From: Heterotrichella gracilis
Taxonomy: Eukaryota; Sar; Xanthophyceae; Tribonematales; Xanthonemataceae
Length of the DNA: 64,000 bases
Assembly: GCA_032358255.1 (NCBI GenBank)
Contig: JAULBX010022963.1
Coordinates: 1-64,000, forward strand
Reading direction: 5' to 3'
The translations under genes were made by a program, and so were the position numbers. Positions 20,061 to 31,721 of the stretch are shown piece by piece; position 1 is the stretch's first letter; each line of letters opens with the position of its first letter. A model generated the notes under the pieces. It was given only the letters and a program-made list of their open reading frames with translations. It did not search any database and was not told the origin of the DNA.

Positions 20061-22289
20061 TCAATGCTTCTTCTTTTTCTTGGCGTTGCCGTTAGACTCC
20101 CCTGCTGTGCCGTGGTCGCGCTCGGAGCTGTGCTCCTTGTGAACCTCTGCACAGTGAAAACCCCCGCAGGTCAAAACACATTTCACTACCAGGCAAAGTT
20201 GACAACATGCACGCCACCCAGGACTAGGTCAATCGAACCACAACTGCCAGAATGGGTGCAGCAATGCAGGTACAGGCGGGGCTGCATCACATGCCATGTG
20301 GATGCTCTATGGACCACTCACCAGAGTTTTTGCCACCAGGTGAGACAAGGGAGTGACCGCCATTGGCCAAGGATGGCGCCAAGTCACCAGGCTGCTTGCT
20401 GGCCTTGTGTGTTCGCTTGGACGGCGTGGAATCCTGCCCTTTTTGCCTCCCCGTGCTCGCATCTGACACAGCTGGCGCGGTGGTTGTGGCAGACACCCCA
20501 TTGACAGCAAGGCCACCGTTCTGCTCCTCCCCGCTGTGCTTTTTTTTCTTCTTCCCCTTCTTCTCCCCTTGTTGGCTGACCCCATTTTCCATGGATTGCT
20601 GGCCACCTGCCCCTGCCTGTTGAACCCCTGCTTGCCGGTGTGCGGATGGCTTAGAGGACGATGCATGTGGTGCAGCGGGGTCGCTGGCGGGGTCCCGAGC
20701 GCCACTGTTGCCCCTCGCATGCCTGCCTGAGGTGGTGGTGGTGGCTGTGCCAGGGTTCTCAACCAGCTGGCTGTGCTCCCGCAGATACTCCATGTTACCG
20801 GTGCCATGGTCCAGCAATGAGCCCGTCATGCTGAAGAAATCGGCTCGGTCATGGTAGCTGTGTGCACACAAGACAAGAACACTCTTCAACATCATAACAT
20901 GACACAAATGAAAATGTATGCAGCATCCCCCCCCTTCTCATAAACAAGTGCAGTAATGGCCCCATGGTGCAAACCGACAGGCTGTAGGGCCCTGCTGCAA
21001 GGCCTGCACAGGTGCAGGAGTGGGCACGCAGTTCAGTTTGTGGATGATTTTTTATTTGGCATCGCTTTACGCAACTTGGCTGTGCTGCAACCACCAGCAC
21101 AGCGATGGTATACGCAGTCCCAGGCCGGGGCTGGCTGGTGCGGGGCCATGCAGAGCAGACTGCCGATCCTGCTGTATTGCTGGAATGCGTGCAGGTAACA
21201 GCTGCATTCTGCGCACCTTTTCACCTTGAACCGCAGCTGTGTGCCCTTGGATATTGTGTGGCTCCTGTCCGATCGCTGGTACCACAATTCATCCTGCACA
21301 GACAGAATGGTGGATTCCTTAACTGCATGCAATCATGGCCTGCAAGCTGCATGCTATGAGTGTGGCGTGTGCTGCCACCACATACGAGTTGAGCGGTGCA
21401 TACGGCATTCCGTACCTCCATATCACACAGGTACTTTGCCTTGAGGTCCTGCGACCGAATGGAGGCATTGAACACCCCGCACACCAGCAGCCCGATGTAG
21501 TCCGTCCCGATGTTGTTCACCGTGCCAACTGCAACAGGAACCAGTGTGAACACATTGTGAGCAGTGCTTTAAGGCAGCAGGGGTGGAGCAGGTGCCCTGA
21601 TGTCACCAGCAGGGCAGGGCAGCGCAGCTTACCCAAGAAAACGTTCTTCTTTGGTTTGAACACTAGCAGCTCAGCTTTGGCGTCGATGTGGAGAAGAGGG
21701 AAGTACGTTGATATTCTCGCCTGCAGCAATAGATCCATGTCTCCAGAATTTACTCAGCTAAATTCTCTATTGCACGCCAGCTATGGCCAATGAACTCCAC
21801 ATGCCCAGAGGTGACCCCAGCTACAGTCTTTCGGGGCAAAGCGGGTAGCCAATATGCATGAGTGTGGCGTACGCAGCACACAAGCAGGTTGCTTGCAGTC
21901 CTGGCCAGTGGGCAACCCTACCTGCTTTGACACCACGCCCTCATTGCAGTATGAGAGCACCACACCCTGAAAGCTGTCGCTGTACCTGTGGCGCACAACC
22001 CCAAGGATCCTCACCCAAGAGCCCCAAGACTTGCGTGGAAAGCACGTGCAGAGACAACACGGTGCTCGGTCACTTAAGTAACCTACTGAGCCCCAGTGTA
22101 CCGCAAGGAACTGGTGTGGTGCTCCAAACAGTAAACGGCAAAGTAACTTTTGGTGGGCTAGCTACTGCCTTACCTGAGCAGGAGGTCGTTCAGGTGTTCC
22201 CTCACTCCCTCTAGTACGTCACCAGAGCGTGAAGGGTGCAGTTCAATCTCAAACCTGGCTTTGGCTGATTGAATAACGGTTGTGTCCAT
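20061..22289 (-). CDS. RNA polymerase I subunit RPA43
   Basis: RPB7-like stalk subunit of nucleolar RNA polymerase I, which docks initiation factor Rrn3/TIF-IA and makes pre-rRNA. Exons in transcription order: 22289-22174, 21985-21922, 21720-21633, 21528-21416, 21293-21217, 20857-20322, 20146-20061; 359 aa, phases consistent. Seen: ARFEIELHPSRSGDV and HLNDLLLR, YSDSFQGVVLSYCNEG, AELLVFKPKKNVFLG, then the OB-fold signature VGTVNNIGTDYIGLLVCGVF with NASI, and DFFSMTGSLL closing the barrel. The last third is low-complexity (Ser, Thr, His, Gln), with Lys runs and a KKKKKH terminus, usual for nucleolar tails. It diverges from the DCL-like gene across 540 bp. Confidence 0.85.
21150..21202 (+). mobile_element. 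Possible relic of a LINE 3' end in an RPA43 intron
   Basis: GATCCTGCTGTATTGCTGGA followed by ATGCGTGCAGGTAAC resembles the 3' UTR of the LINE fragment at 110-137 (CTGGCTGTATTGCTGAAATG then CATGTAAC). The match is short, so this is a weak call. Confidence 0.3.
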
Positions 22290-22829
22290 CTGCCCCAACT
22301 GCGGCGCCAGACTACATGCATGCAAGGCCTCTCAATGCATGCATGCCAAGCAGAGGCCCAACAGAGTTTGCTACACAGCCAATAGCCGTGGTTTCAATAT
22401 TAAAAACGTTCCTGGGTGTGCTGTCAGCTAGTACTGGACACTAGACGTGTTTGGCATGGCAGCGCCGCATGCATGCAATTTGGTACCAATTAGAGACTCT
22501 CGCACTGAGCAAGTAGGTTATAAACTCTCAGGTATCACGATGTAACGATGTAGAACTGGAAGTGGTATCGACATGATAAGCCTCCGTGCTTCAAAGAAAG
22601 GGGTATTTCACTCGTGCAGTTGGTGCTGGCACCAGCAACGTATTATTTAGTGTCGGCGCAAATCCTATTTTTCGTTCATAACTCCAGTTACGGGTTTTCA
22701 TTCCGTGCAAGAATCGAACTGGATAAAAGACACTGTAAGTGACTGTTACCGACCTTGAGCTTACAAGTGCACCTGTAGGACGCTTTGCAAAGTTGCAGGA
22801 CATAGCCATCTTGCCAGTTGCCAAGCAGA
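22290..22829. promoter_or_regulatory. Bidirectional promoter region, RPA43 and DCL-like gene
   Basis: 540 bp separate two start codons that face away from each other. Both products point to the nucleolus or rRNA. CATGCATG runs occur at 22317-22325, 22338-22346 and about 22470-22477. No TATA box is evident. Confidence 0.5.
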
Positions 22830-23814
22830 ATGGCTTCAGAAGCAGAGCCCATGGCTGAGGGGTCCACCGAGGAGGTTGTGGATGCAGCACCAGCTGAGGG
22901 AGAACCGGAACCCGCAGCAAAGAAGCAAAAGACGGACGAGCAAGCAGCAGAGCCCATGGCTGAGGAGGTTGCAGTGACAGAGGAGGTTGCAGTGGCAGAG
23001 GAGGTTGCAGCTGCGGAGCCAGCTGCTCCCAAAGCACAGGGAGGACCCATCCAGATTGGATACAAGACCTTCGCGACAGTCGAGGAGGGCCTCAAGTACT
23101 TCCACTACCTCATCACGCACATCACCTTGGACCAAGACCTGAACGAGGTATGCATGCAAGCTGAAGCAAGCCTTATTACATGGACACTTCCTGCGTTGGT
23201 GTGTCCCTGCTGACGACAAGGTTTTGTTGTTTTTGCAGTACGAGTTCTACAACACGCTTGAGCTGCTCAAGAAGGGTCATCCAGAGCCAGCAAAGAAGGT
23301 AAGTGCCTGGTCAAGGGTGTGCTGAGATGTGTGCTGGGCGGGTTCAAAGGAATACAACTATCTTGCAAATGGAGCACAGCTGGTTCACACAATACAAGTC
23401 TGGTTCCAACCTCGCTGTTCAGGGTGAGCTGGCTTCAGTCGCACATTATGTGAACGCTGCACCAGCAGGACAACATGCATATGCCTACTTGTCCAGGCCA
23501 CACACCCTGGTAACACCGGTCCTTTGCCCTTGCAGATCGGCTCCGGCGTCCGAGCCATCCAGGTGAAGAAGTACACCGAGAAGGAGTCCACGTGCTTCTT
23601 CATCATGCGCACAGACGGCACCAAGGAGGACTTCAGCGTGCGCAAGTGCCTCAGCAACCTCTTTGGTGTGGACCTGACCGTGAACCCCAGCGGCAAGGCG
23701 GGCAGTGGTGGGCGAGGGGGTGGCAAGGGGAGGGGTGGTGGCCGTGGCGGTGGCGGTGGGCGGGGAGGAGGCCGCGGGAGGGGAGGACGTGGGCGAGGGA
23801 GCGGCAGGCGGTAA
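22830..23814 (+). CDS. DCL/EMB514-like (DUF3223) protein with RGG tail
   Basis: Exons: 22830-23147, 23239-23298, 23536-23814; 218 aa. The start is the ATG at 22830. Residues 1-70 are acidic with three EEVAV-type repeats. The DUF3223 domain follows: IGYKTFATVEEGLKYFHYL, QDLNEYEFYNTLELLKKGHP, then IGSGVRAIQVKKY and DGTKEDFSVRKCLSNLF. Members in plants include DCL (plastid rRNA processing) and EMB514/DOMINO1 (nuclear, nucleolar). The last 30 or so residues are almost only Gly and Arg, a GAR/RGG tail typical of nucleolar RNA-binding proteins, so a nucleolar rRNA role is the better guess here than plastid. No transit peptide is evident. Confidence 0.82.
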
Positions 23815-24376
23815 TCGCAGGGTGGGCACCGTCAACGTGCTGAAAACGCAAGTCTTAGCTGTCTGTGCTGCAGCAGGCGCAGACACTCCAGCCGCATAGC
23901 AGTACCACGTGTCCGGAATAAGTAACCAGGGGACAAACGTTGAAATTGATTACACCATGGTTTGCCCAGCTGTGTGTGGCCTTGTCTGTCCTGTTGTGTT
24001 GCCTTGCCTAATAGCACCTGTGAAGTGCTGTGAGGCAAGGCAACACGACTGGACAGACCCTGAGGATAAGGGGGTCATCCGATGGCTTAGATTTGGGCTA
24101 CAGCGGCACAGCACACAGGCAGTTGTTGGAAGGAAAGGGGTCACTTTGGATTCTGAAGTTGCACGCAAGGTTGAGACATGGTTTGGCAGGATGCTGTGTG
24201 ATCATGTGCACTTGATGGCCACTGGCTGCATCTGAGTACACATGCTGGTTGGCAAAGATTTTTAGGGAAGGCTCAACCTGTTCACAAACACTTTTACCCT
24301 AGTGGCTCAGCCTGGCAGGGTAAGTTTTCCAAGATTTACTCATATTTTGAAGCCATGATCATTTGGACCATTGCAG
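23815..24376. other. DCL-like 3' flank with a strong inverted repeat
   Basis: Contains the inverted repeat at 23983-24059 described separately. A donor-like GCAGGGTAAGT at 24316-24326 and an acceptor ending at 24376 suggest an intron of a following small gene. Confidence 0.4.
23983..24059. repeat. Inverted repeat, 27-bp arms, 23-bp loop
   Basis: Left arm 23983-24009 and right arm 24033-24059 pair over 27 positions with three mismatches; the inner 14 bp (GTGTTGCCTTGCCT) are perfect. An RNA of either strand would fold into a stable hairpin. It may be the DCL-like 3' processing region, a small foldback element, or a small-RNA precursor. Confidence 0.75.
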
Positions 24377-24615
24377 GCAAGACCCTCAGAAAGCCCAGGA
24401 AAGATAAGAAAGCAAGAAAGCACAATGCAAGTTCAGCGCAAGGTGGATTCATGGGGCACAACCACACACACGATGAGATTGCAATCGCGAAAGCAAACAG
24501 GACGGCAGCAAAGAAGCAGCGCAAGGCAGAGCGAAAGATGGCAGAGCGAGATGCAGCAGACCGCACCATGACAGCCAGCCTGGCCATGGCGTTCAAGGTA
24601 GCCAGCCTCCGGTGA
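24377..24615 (+). CDS. Unidentified Lys/Arg-rich terminal exon
   Basis: After an acceptor TTGCAG an open frame of about 78 codons runs to TGA at 24613-24615. It reads GKTLRKPRKDKKARKHN, then GGFMGHNHTHDEIAIAKANR, then a charged helix KKQRKAERKMAERDAADR and ASLAMAFK. I do not recognise the family. An upstream exon ending at the GTAAGT near 24320 would fit. The composition suggests a small nuclear or nucleolar protein, but that is a guess. It could also be an alternative 3' part of the DCL-like transcript. Confidence 0.35.
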
Positions 24616-25611
24616 ATGCACAGTGTGGCATTGGATCACTATCACAGTGACACCACAGCTTAGTTGCAGTACCTCAGGCTGGTGCCATGCCATACCAGTG
24701 GTCTGGGACTCACACGTCGTGCTGTGAGCCACTGGCACCAGATCGGATCAGATCTTATCAAAATGACAGAAGGAAATTCAATGTATACCGAAAGCAAATT
24801 GCAGCAAATGACATCACATCGTGCGTGTGTGTGTGATCATCTGAACTGAATCGATTCCAGAATATATCGTCCTATGCAGTACAATTTATATCACAACGTT
24901 GCAATGCAATTGCAATGCGCAAATGAGTCATGTCAGACAACAACTCTTCCCATTGTCAAGTGATTATAGCTGCATATTATACAGGCCAGCCAGCTGTGCA
25001 TTCATGCCATGCCGTGCCATTAAATGTTAATTAATTTAATGGCAGGCAGCTGTGCGCGTTGCCTGCACTACAATTTGCAATTCAGCAGAGTACGTGCTGT
25101 TCAGCGCATGCTTTTGACTGCCTGCCCAGCAGCACTGGTGCTGCTCGGTTTACCATAGGCGTTGTAAAACATTACAACAAAGGCATGCTCTCACCAACAG
25201 CATAATCAGCCACTCAGTGGTGGCCAGAAACCCCCATTGAGGGTGACAATGTCATGCAAGTGCCAGCTCACAACGTCTCGGCTGGCTGTCGAGTGGTATA
25301 CCTACAGGTCTCCAACGTCAACATGGCTTGCAAGCAGGCGCACACCCAGTGTGCCATTGCTGCAAACTGTAGCGCGCTACCCCTGCCACACATCCAGTCC
25401 CACACCTATCCTACAAACTGCAACTGGTAACGCTGGGCTGACAGCACCAGCAGACAAGCAAAGCACATCCACCAACTACCATAGCCCCAGCTCCCCCCGC
25501 CCTCCCACTGCAGGCGCCCACCGCCCGAAAACCCTCCACTAAGCAACCTCCGCATGCATGGCCTGGGCCCCACCCAGGCCCCGCAGTGTACGTGTACCCC
25601 ACAGGGCCTGC
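24616..25611. other. Intergenic, eEF2 3' flank
   Basis: About 1 kb. AT-rich in the middle (TTAAATGTTAATTAATTTAA near 25020). A small open frame at 25237-25542 has no known domain. I see no supported gene. Confidence 0.4.
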
Positions 25612-28600
25612 TTACAGCTTGTCCTCGTACTCGTTGAGGGGGGACGGCTGGGGCTTGAGGCCCTTGCGCTTCCTGATGTCCAGCATGATGCCGTTGGCTG
25701 TGGTGCCGTCGTCCATGGGGTCGGAGTTGAGCTGCTCCCAGTGATCGAACACGCACTGCACAGCCACACACAAGGGTTTAGGGTCTCACACCTGTGCATG
25801 CACATGTGCAGGCCTGCATGCACAGTGCACTATCCTGGACTGTATGCCAGCCGCACACATGAAAGTGCAATGCACAGGCCTGCAATGACATTGCGTGCAG
25901 GCCATGGACTGCCGATGGCGCAACCTGCAGCAGCTGCAACCCCGGCCCAGCATACTTTTGACTGAATGCATCCTGCCGAGCAGGTTGAATACTGTGATTG
26001 ATATATTTTATTCCACTGCACTTTTTCAAGGGCATATACCCCTGCCCACACTATCAAACTGATATCAACAGTGGCAGGCCAATTGTTACATGCTTGGCGC
26101 TGCTGCTAGAATGCATGCAACTACACGACCCAAAGCACCCCCCCTACCTGTGGGAAGGCCTGGCCACCGGTGGCCGCGCGCAGCGTGGCGGTGAACCCAA
26201 AGGACTCGATGACGGGCAGGTAGGCCTTGAGGTTGAAGATGGGGGTGCCCACGCGCTGCATCTCCTCAAACACGTGGCCGCGCTTCTGGTTCAGCACGGA
26301 GTACACGCCGCCCAGCGCCTGCTCAGGGCACTGGATCTCCACCAGGTACACCGGCTCCAGCAGGCGGGGCGCCGCGGTGAGCATGGACGCATAGTACACG
26401 CGCCTGTGGGGGGGAGGAGGGGGTTGGGAATCAGATACTCGCAAGCCAGAGAGCACGCAATTATGCAGGCGCCAACACAGGCAAAAAGCCAATCCAGGGA
26501 GCACAAAGTGTGCAAACAAGCGTTTGAGCCAACACAGGCAAGTACTAGCTACCAAGCCCAGGCTGGGGAGACAGCCAAAGAGCAGCCCTGCATGTGGTAC
26601 AAGCCAGCCAGCCTTGAGCATGCAAGCAGCAGTACTAGCCGTTATTACAAGGGCTGGTGGACAATGCTGCAGTGTGTGCAATTGCAGCGCAAGTATAATC
26701 TAAAGGATAATGATTGGGTAAAAAATAACATGAAATTATTTCTAGTGCTGGGCACCCTGTCAGCAGGATGGGGATGTCGCACCTTGCGGTGGGGATGATC
26801 TGACCGCCTCCTCTGTGGATGGCGTCTGTGTGCAGCACCACGTCGCAGACCTCAAAGGCCACCCCGCGCATGTTCTCCTCGGACATCACCCCCTCCTTGG
26901 TGGCCCACTGGAAGGCAGCCACGCACGAGTCCTTGATCTCGTTCAGGTACTGCACTCCCTTGGTCACGTCCATGAGGATGTTGGGCCCGGTGGTGTCGGG
27001 GCCAAAGCACCAGATCTTCTTGGCCTGGTCCTTGTCCCAGCCATACTCCTCCGACAGGATCTTGCCGCGGATCTTGGGGTCGTCGCGTGGGCCAATCTTG
27101 CCGTCGTCGATGGCCTCCGCCAGGCCGTCCTCAAGGGGCCTGGCCTGCATGTACAGCCTGCGCAGGGGAGAGAATCACAGGGTTAGCAAGCTGTGCCGAC
27201 GAGGTGTACAGATGTGGGGGGCACCCTCCCAAGCTGCTGTCGCCATTAGGGCATGATGTCACAATGTGCATCGAGTGCAAATGCAGCCAAATCATGCAGC
27301 TACCATGTGACTGATGAGCACCCCCCTTGGTGGAGATCCCCTCCCAACAGGGTGGTTTAACCTTGCTAGGCTGCACCCATTAAAAGTTGCAATTATTTAA
27401 CAATGGCTTTGGTGTTTGGCAAATATATGAAGAAAAAAAGCGCCCCATTTCTTTGCAAAAGAAATTACAAATATAGTTTTTATTTAATTATTGACTCATA
27501 AAACCTTACTACAGCCCCCGCCTACCTGTTGTGCTTGTTGGGCGACTTGGACATGCACACGTGGTCGGACATCTTGCTGACCGTCTCCCTGAAGGACACC
27601 ACGGGGTCGGACACGCGGATCTCGGCGCCACCCATGAAGTCGTCCTGCAGATCCTTCAAGCAAATCTCCAAGTGCAGCTCACCGGCACCGGCAATGATGT
27701 GCTCCCCGGTCTCCTCGGTGGTACATTGCACCATAGGGTCGGACTTGGCCAGGCGCTTGAGCCCCTCAATGAGCTTGGGCAGATCGGAGGCGATCTGCGG
27801 GAGGTGGGGCACAGTCAGGGTTGATGCCATTTCTGCGGAGCGGCTGCAGCGCATGGTGTTGTGGATGCAAGGCCAGTGCAGCCCACATTGGTGGCATCCA
27901 GACAGGCTAACAGTTCCCGCACTGCAGGCTGCAGAATTGCACAAGTTGCTTTCTGCACTGGTTGCCGCAAGCTGTGCCAAGGTGAAAGCCAATCTGGCTG
28001 TACTGCTGGAAAGCTTGTAACTCAATAACCATGTCTTGGCAACCCCCGGTTGATGCAATACCAATGTAGCCCTCAAGACTGCTGTACATTCTCAGCTGCT
28101 ATGTGCCCATTCTTGGGTTTTGGATGGGAAACTACCTAGGGTTTAGGGTTCACATGTTTCCTGAACTAAACCCCCTAAACCCTTGAAAAGGGCACAGCCC
28201 AGGCGCCCCACCTTTGGCTCCACCGCCACGCGCACGACGGGCGACACCGAGAACTTCATGGCGCGGATGGTGTGCGAGTCGTCGGCCTTCTCGTTGGCCA
28301 GAGTGGCGTTCTTGGTGATGAACTGGTCCAGGCCCACCAGGGCGACGGTGTTGCCGCAGGGCACGTCCTCCACGGCCTCGGTCTTGCGGGCCATGCACAG
28401 CACGGTGCGCTGCACGGTCTTCACGTACAGGTCCTTCTTCTGGCCGGGCACAAAGTTGGGGCCCATGATGCGCACCTTCATGCCTGCAGAGGAGCGGGCG
28501 GGGTCAGGCAGGGCCGCCAGGGTTGCAAAAGTGTGCAGTGAAGGTTGAACACCAGGAATGAATGGACCAGCACGCAACTGGTGCACCATTGCAGCCCGCA

Positions 28601-30503
28601 GGTCACCAAGGATGCAAGTGCACACATGCATCATTGTGGCAACACCATGCGGCGCAGGATGCAGGATGCATGTATCCGGTGGTGTTCCCCCCCACCCACC
28701 TGTCTTGATGGTTCCACCGAACACGCGGCCGAAGGCCAGGAAGCGGCCCTTGTCGACGGAGGGAATCATCTTGGACACGTACATCATCAGGGGGCCGTTG
28801 GGGTCGCAGTTCCTGATGGAGGTGGCGTAGATGTCGTCCAGGGGTCCCTCGTACAGGTTGTCCACACGGTACTTCTGTGCGGTGGCTGGGGAGGGCAGGC
28901 AGAAGATCATCATATCCAGCAGCGCCTCATGGGCTGGCAGCCACGCCTGCATGACGCGCTTCATCAGGGGCTTGCCGGTCAGCTCCTTGTCCTCGCTCTT
29001 GATCTTCTTGTCGATGCCCAGCTTGCCCAGCATGACAAAGAGCTTGTCCTTGTTGTCGTTGATGCAGGCCTCGATGATGTTTTTGATGGGCTCGTAGATG
29101 AACTGGCAGAAACCGCGCTTGCAGGTGGCTGCACAGGGGGGATGAAAACACATTGAGCTTGGCAGCACTGGGGTGGGTGGGGTGAGGGCCACTACTGTAC
29201 TCACCAGCACAACATAAGCTGAATGCAGGTGCTGTTTATAATGCTCGCAGTGCGTACAGGCCAACCCATGCACGCCATATGCACACATGTCACATGCCAA
29301 TGCACAGGTGGCGCTGCGCTGCTGGGCCATGCACGCCACATGCAGGCGCGTGCCATCCAATGCCCAACTGCACAAGGTGCGCGCGGTCCAGCGCCTGCCC
29401 CGGTATGCAGGGTTTAGGGTTCCAGTACCTGCGTTGGTGTTCTTCTTGGTCCACTTCTTGGTGGCTGGGTCAAAGAAGTTGTCACCCCACAGCTTCTCCA
29501 TCATCTTGGTGGTGTCGGTGCCAAACTTGGATGCGTACATCTTGGCGAAAATGGTGAGGGTGAAGGCCCAGCCGTGCAGGCCAGCTGAGAAGGACACGTT
29601 GCCCAGCTCTGGGGTCACGGTGGTGTCACCCATGGCCTCGTCAGCATAGGTGGCCATCACCACGTTGGAGTTCTCGATGGAGCGCCTGAAGGCCAGGTAG
29701 GCCTCCTCGGGGTCCAGCATGAGCTCCAGGAAGCAGCGGTCGATCTTGTTGACGGTCAGCACGGGCCTGATACGCTCACCCAGCGCCTGGCGCAGCACGG
29801 TCTCGGTCTGCACGCACACCCCCTCGATGCAGTCCACCACCACCAGGGCACCGTCGGTGATACGCAGCGCGGCTGTGACCTCGGAGGAGAAGTCGACGTG
29901 GCCCGGGGAGTCGATGAGGTTGATCAGGAAGTCATTGCCGTCCTTCTCGCCCTTGTAGTCCTTGAGCACCTCGTCCTCCACTTGGTAGTACAGGGAGATA
30001 CCGGTGGACTTGATGGTGATACCGCGGTCCTGCTCGTCCTGCCTGGTGTCTGTCAGGCGGGCATCGCCGGCCTGCACAGGGAAAGCAACCGGAAACGTCA
30101 CCAAAAACGTGCACATGCAGCATTGGGTACCCAGTACAACTCCAGTGCCAATGGACAAGGCTGCGCAGCCCAGTAAAGCAAGCCCCACAGGATGTAGGCG
30201 TGTGCGCCTATGCAAGCATTGATAGAGCCTTGATAGCGATTGCTCACCTGGTCCATGGCCATGATACCGGCAGCAGCCACTAGGGAGTCCGTGAGGGTGG
30301 ACTTTCCTGTAGAGCATCAAACAATATCAGGTCAGAAAACTGGGCAAGAAGTGGGCCCCAGCACCAAACCAGTACCGCAACAACACAAATATCTTTTAGA
30401 GCAGCCCCTCACCGTGATCCACATGAGCGATAACACTCATGTTACGGATGTTGTGTTTCTTGTCCATAAGCTGACGAATCTGCTCGATTGTGAACTTCGG
30501 CAT
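25612..30503 (-). CDS. EEF2: Translation elongation factor eEF2
   Basis: GTPase that moves tRNA and mRNA through the ribosome after peptide transfer. Exons in transcription order: 30503-30413, 30306-30248, 30071-29429, 29128-28700, 28483-28212, 27794-27526, 27157-26783, 26403-26148, 25755-25612; 845 aa, the usual eEF2 length, all phases agree. N-terminus [21 protein letters not shown]1 is [14 protein letters not shown] (split by intron 1), G2 [18 protein letters not shown]3 [17 protein letters not shown]4 VNKIDR. Domain IV has the diphthamide site [14 protein letters not shown], and the chain ends NEYEDKL. Thr in RGITIK is the eEF2-kinase-region residue of other eukaryotes. The intron between 28212 and 27794 carries a possible LINE relic and telomere-like bits. 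Identity is certain. Confidence 0.97.
27930..28031 (+). mobile_element. Possible LINE 3' relic in an eEF2 intron
   Basis: AATCTGGCTGTACTGCTGGA followed by AAGCTTGTAACTCAATAAC matches the 3' UTR of the LINE end at 110-150 at most positions. A frame leading into it reads [17 protein letters not shown]. It suggests an old insertion in the intron. Confidence 0.35.
28136..28184. repeat. Telomere-like runs in an eEF2 intron
   Basis: CTAGGGTTTAGGGTTCAC followed by CTAAACCCCCTAAACCC; the two runs are in opposite orientation about 15 bp apart. Another run (CAGGGTTTAGGGTTCCAG) lies at 29408-29423 just inside the donor of the intron after exon 3. Confidence 0.7.
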
Positions 30504-31721
30504 CTTGGCTAGTTCTGTTGGCACCCCTCACAAACAAATGGATTACAGCGGGCCCCTGCCGCCGAGTACTCTGCTATGATTGCAGAGGAAGAGAATCAGG
30601 ACGCATTGCTGCATACGCTATATGCGTGTTAAAGAGTGCCGGGCTCGTCGAGATGCCTGGAGCCAGGGCGGCGCAGCACTTTATCCTCCCTCCCCGCTTT
30701 CCAATATTGGGGATTAATGAGTAGGGTTTCTGATTAGGGTCCAGATTCCCTCGGCAGCTGATCCTAGGAGCTCGCTGGGCTTGAAAAAGCTGACCTTGTA
30801 TCAGCTTGATAACGAAAGTTGTTCGACACTTTTCATGCTGTAACAGGCAGTAGCGTCCATGGGTGTATGCGCACGGTATTTTGGGAGTTCAGTGGGCTCG
30901 TACTGACAGCCCATCGCTGGAAGTCTAGTGTTGGGGCATGCTGTGGTCCCACACCCGTTTCACGACGTGGGAGTTCCACAACTTTGACGTGCAACAGTCA
31001 TATCCACTCAAGTGATTTTCTGGTATCGTCTTTCCTGGAAGAACGACAGCGTCCCTTGTTGAAAGCCTGTGCTTTAGGGGTACAGGCAATTACACAAGCT
31101 GTGGCCCATGTGGGCACCCTGATAACACCCACTTGACAACCTTCAAGGTACGGTTGCACTGAAACCTATACACTGTACCCATTGATGACCTTGACAGAAT
31201 AATTTATTTGTTCACGACACCTCCAGCTCCACAACGCGGGCTTGGGCAGACTTTTTCACCAATGCCCTCTAGCTCCCATTCTGAGTGGCCACAGCTGCCT
31301 TTCTTTCCTCCACTGTTTCCTGACCTTGTCTACAATTGTACCTGTTTCCGAGATGAACTTTAAAACCATGCAAAGTGGTATTCTTGCTCATACATACTCC
31401 AGTCTTGCCCAAGCGCAGAAAGGCTTTCTCAATTTTTGCTGCAGTTAGAGACTCAAGTGCACTGCGTGCCCATGCCAGCTTGCAGCTCCATTTGCTGTAT
31501 ATTTTTAATATGTTACACTACTTAAAAGGCACCAACATAAGGCATGCACCTTACATATCAGTAATTAGGCCGTGTTGACCACCTGCACCTTGCAATGCAG
31601 CCTGTAACTCGAGATGACAATGTGGCATGCACTGCAGGCCTTGAAACTGGATATGACAATACATTATCAATTTTATATGAAGATGTTCAGCCTGTGGGGC
31701 CCCACCTAGTCACCAATTTCC
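30504..31721. other. Divergent promoter region of eEF2 and the SHOC1-like gene
   Basis: 1.2 kb. On the minus strand GGGAGGGAGGATAAAGTGCT near 30678-30697 is a TATA-like site about 180 bp upstream of the eEF2 ATG. The last telomere-like bit (TAGGGTTTCTGATTAGGGTC) is at 30722-30741; none is seen again until about 45.6 kb. Confidence 0.45.
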
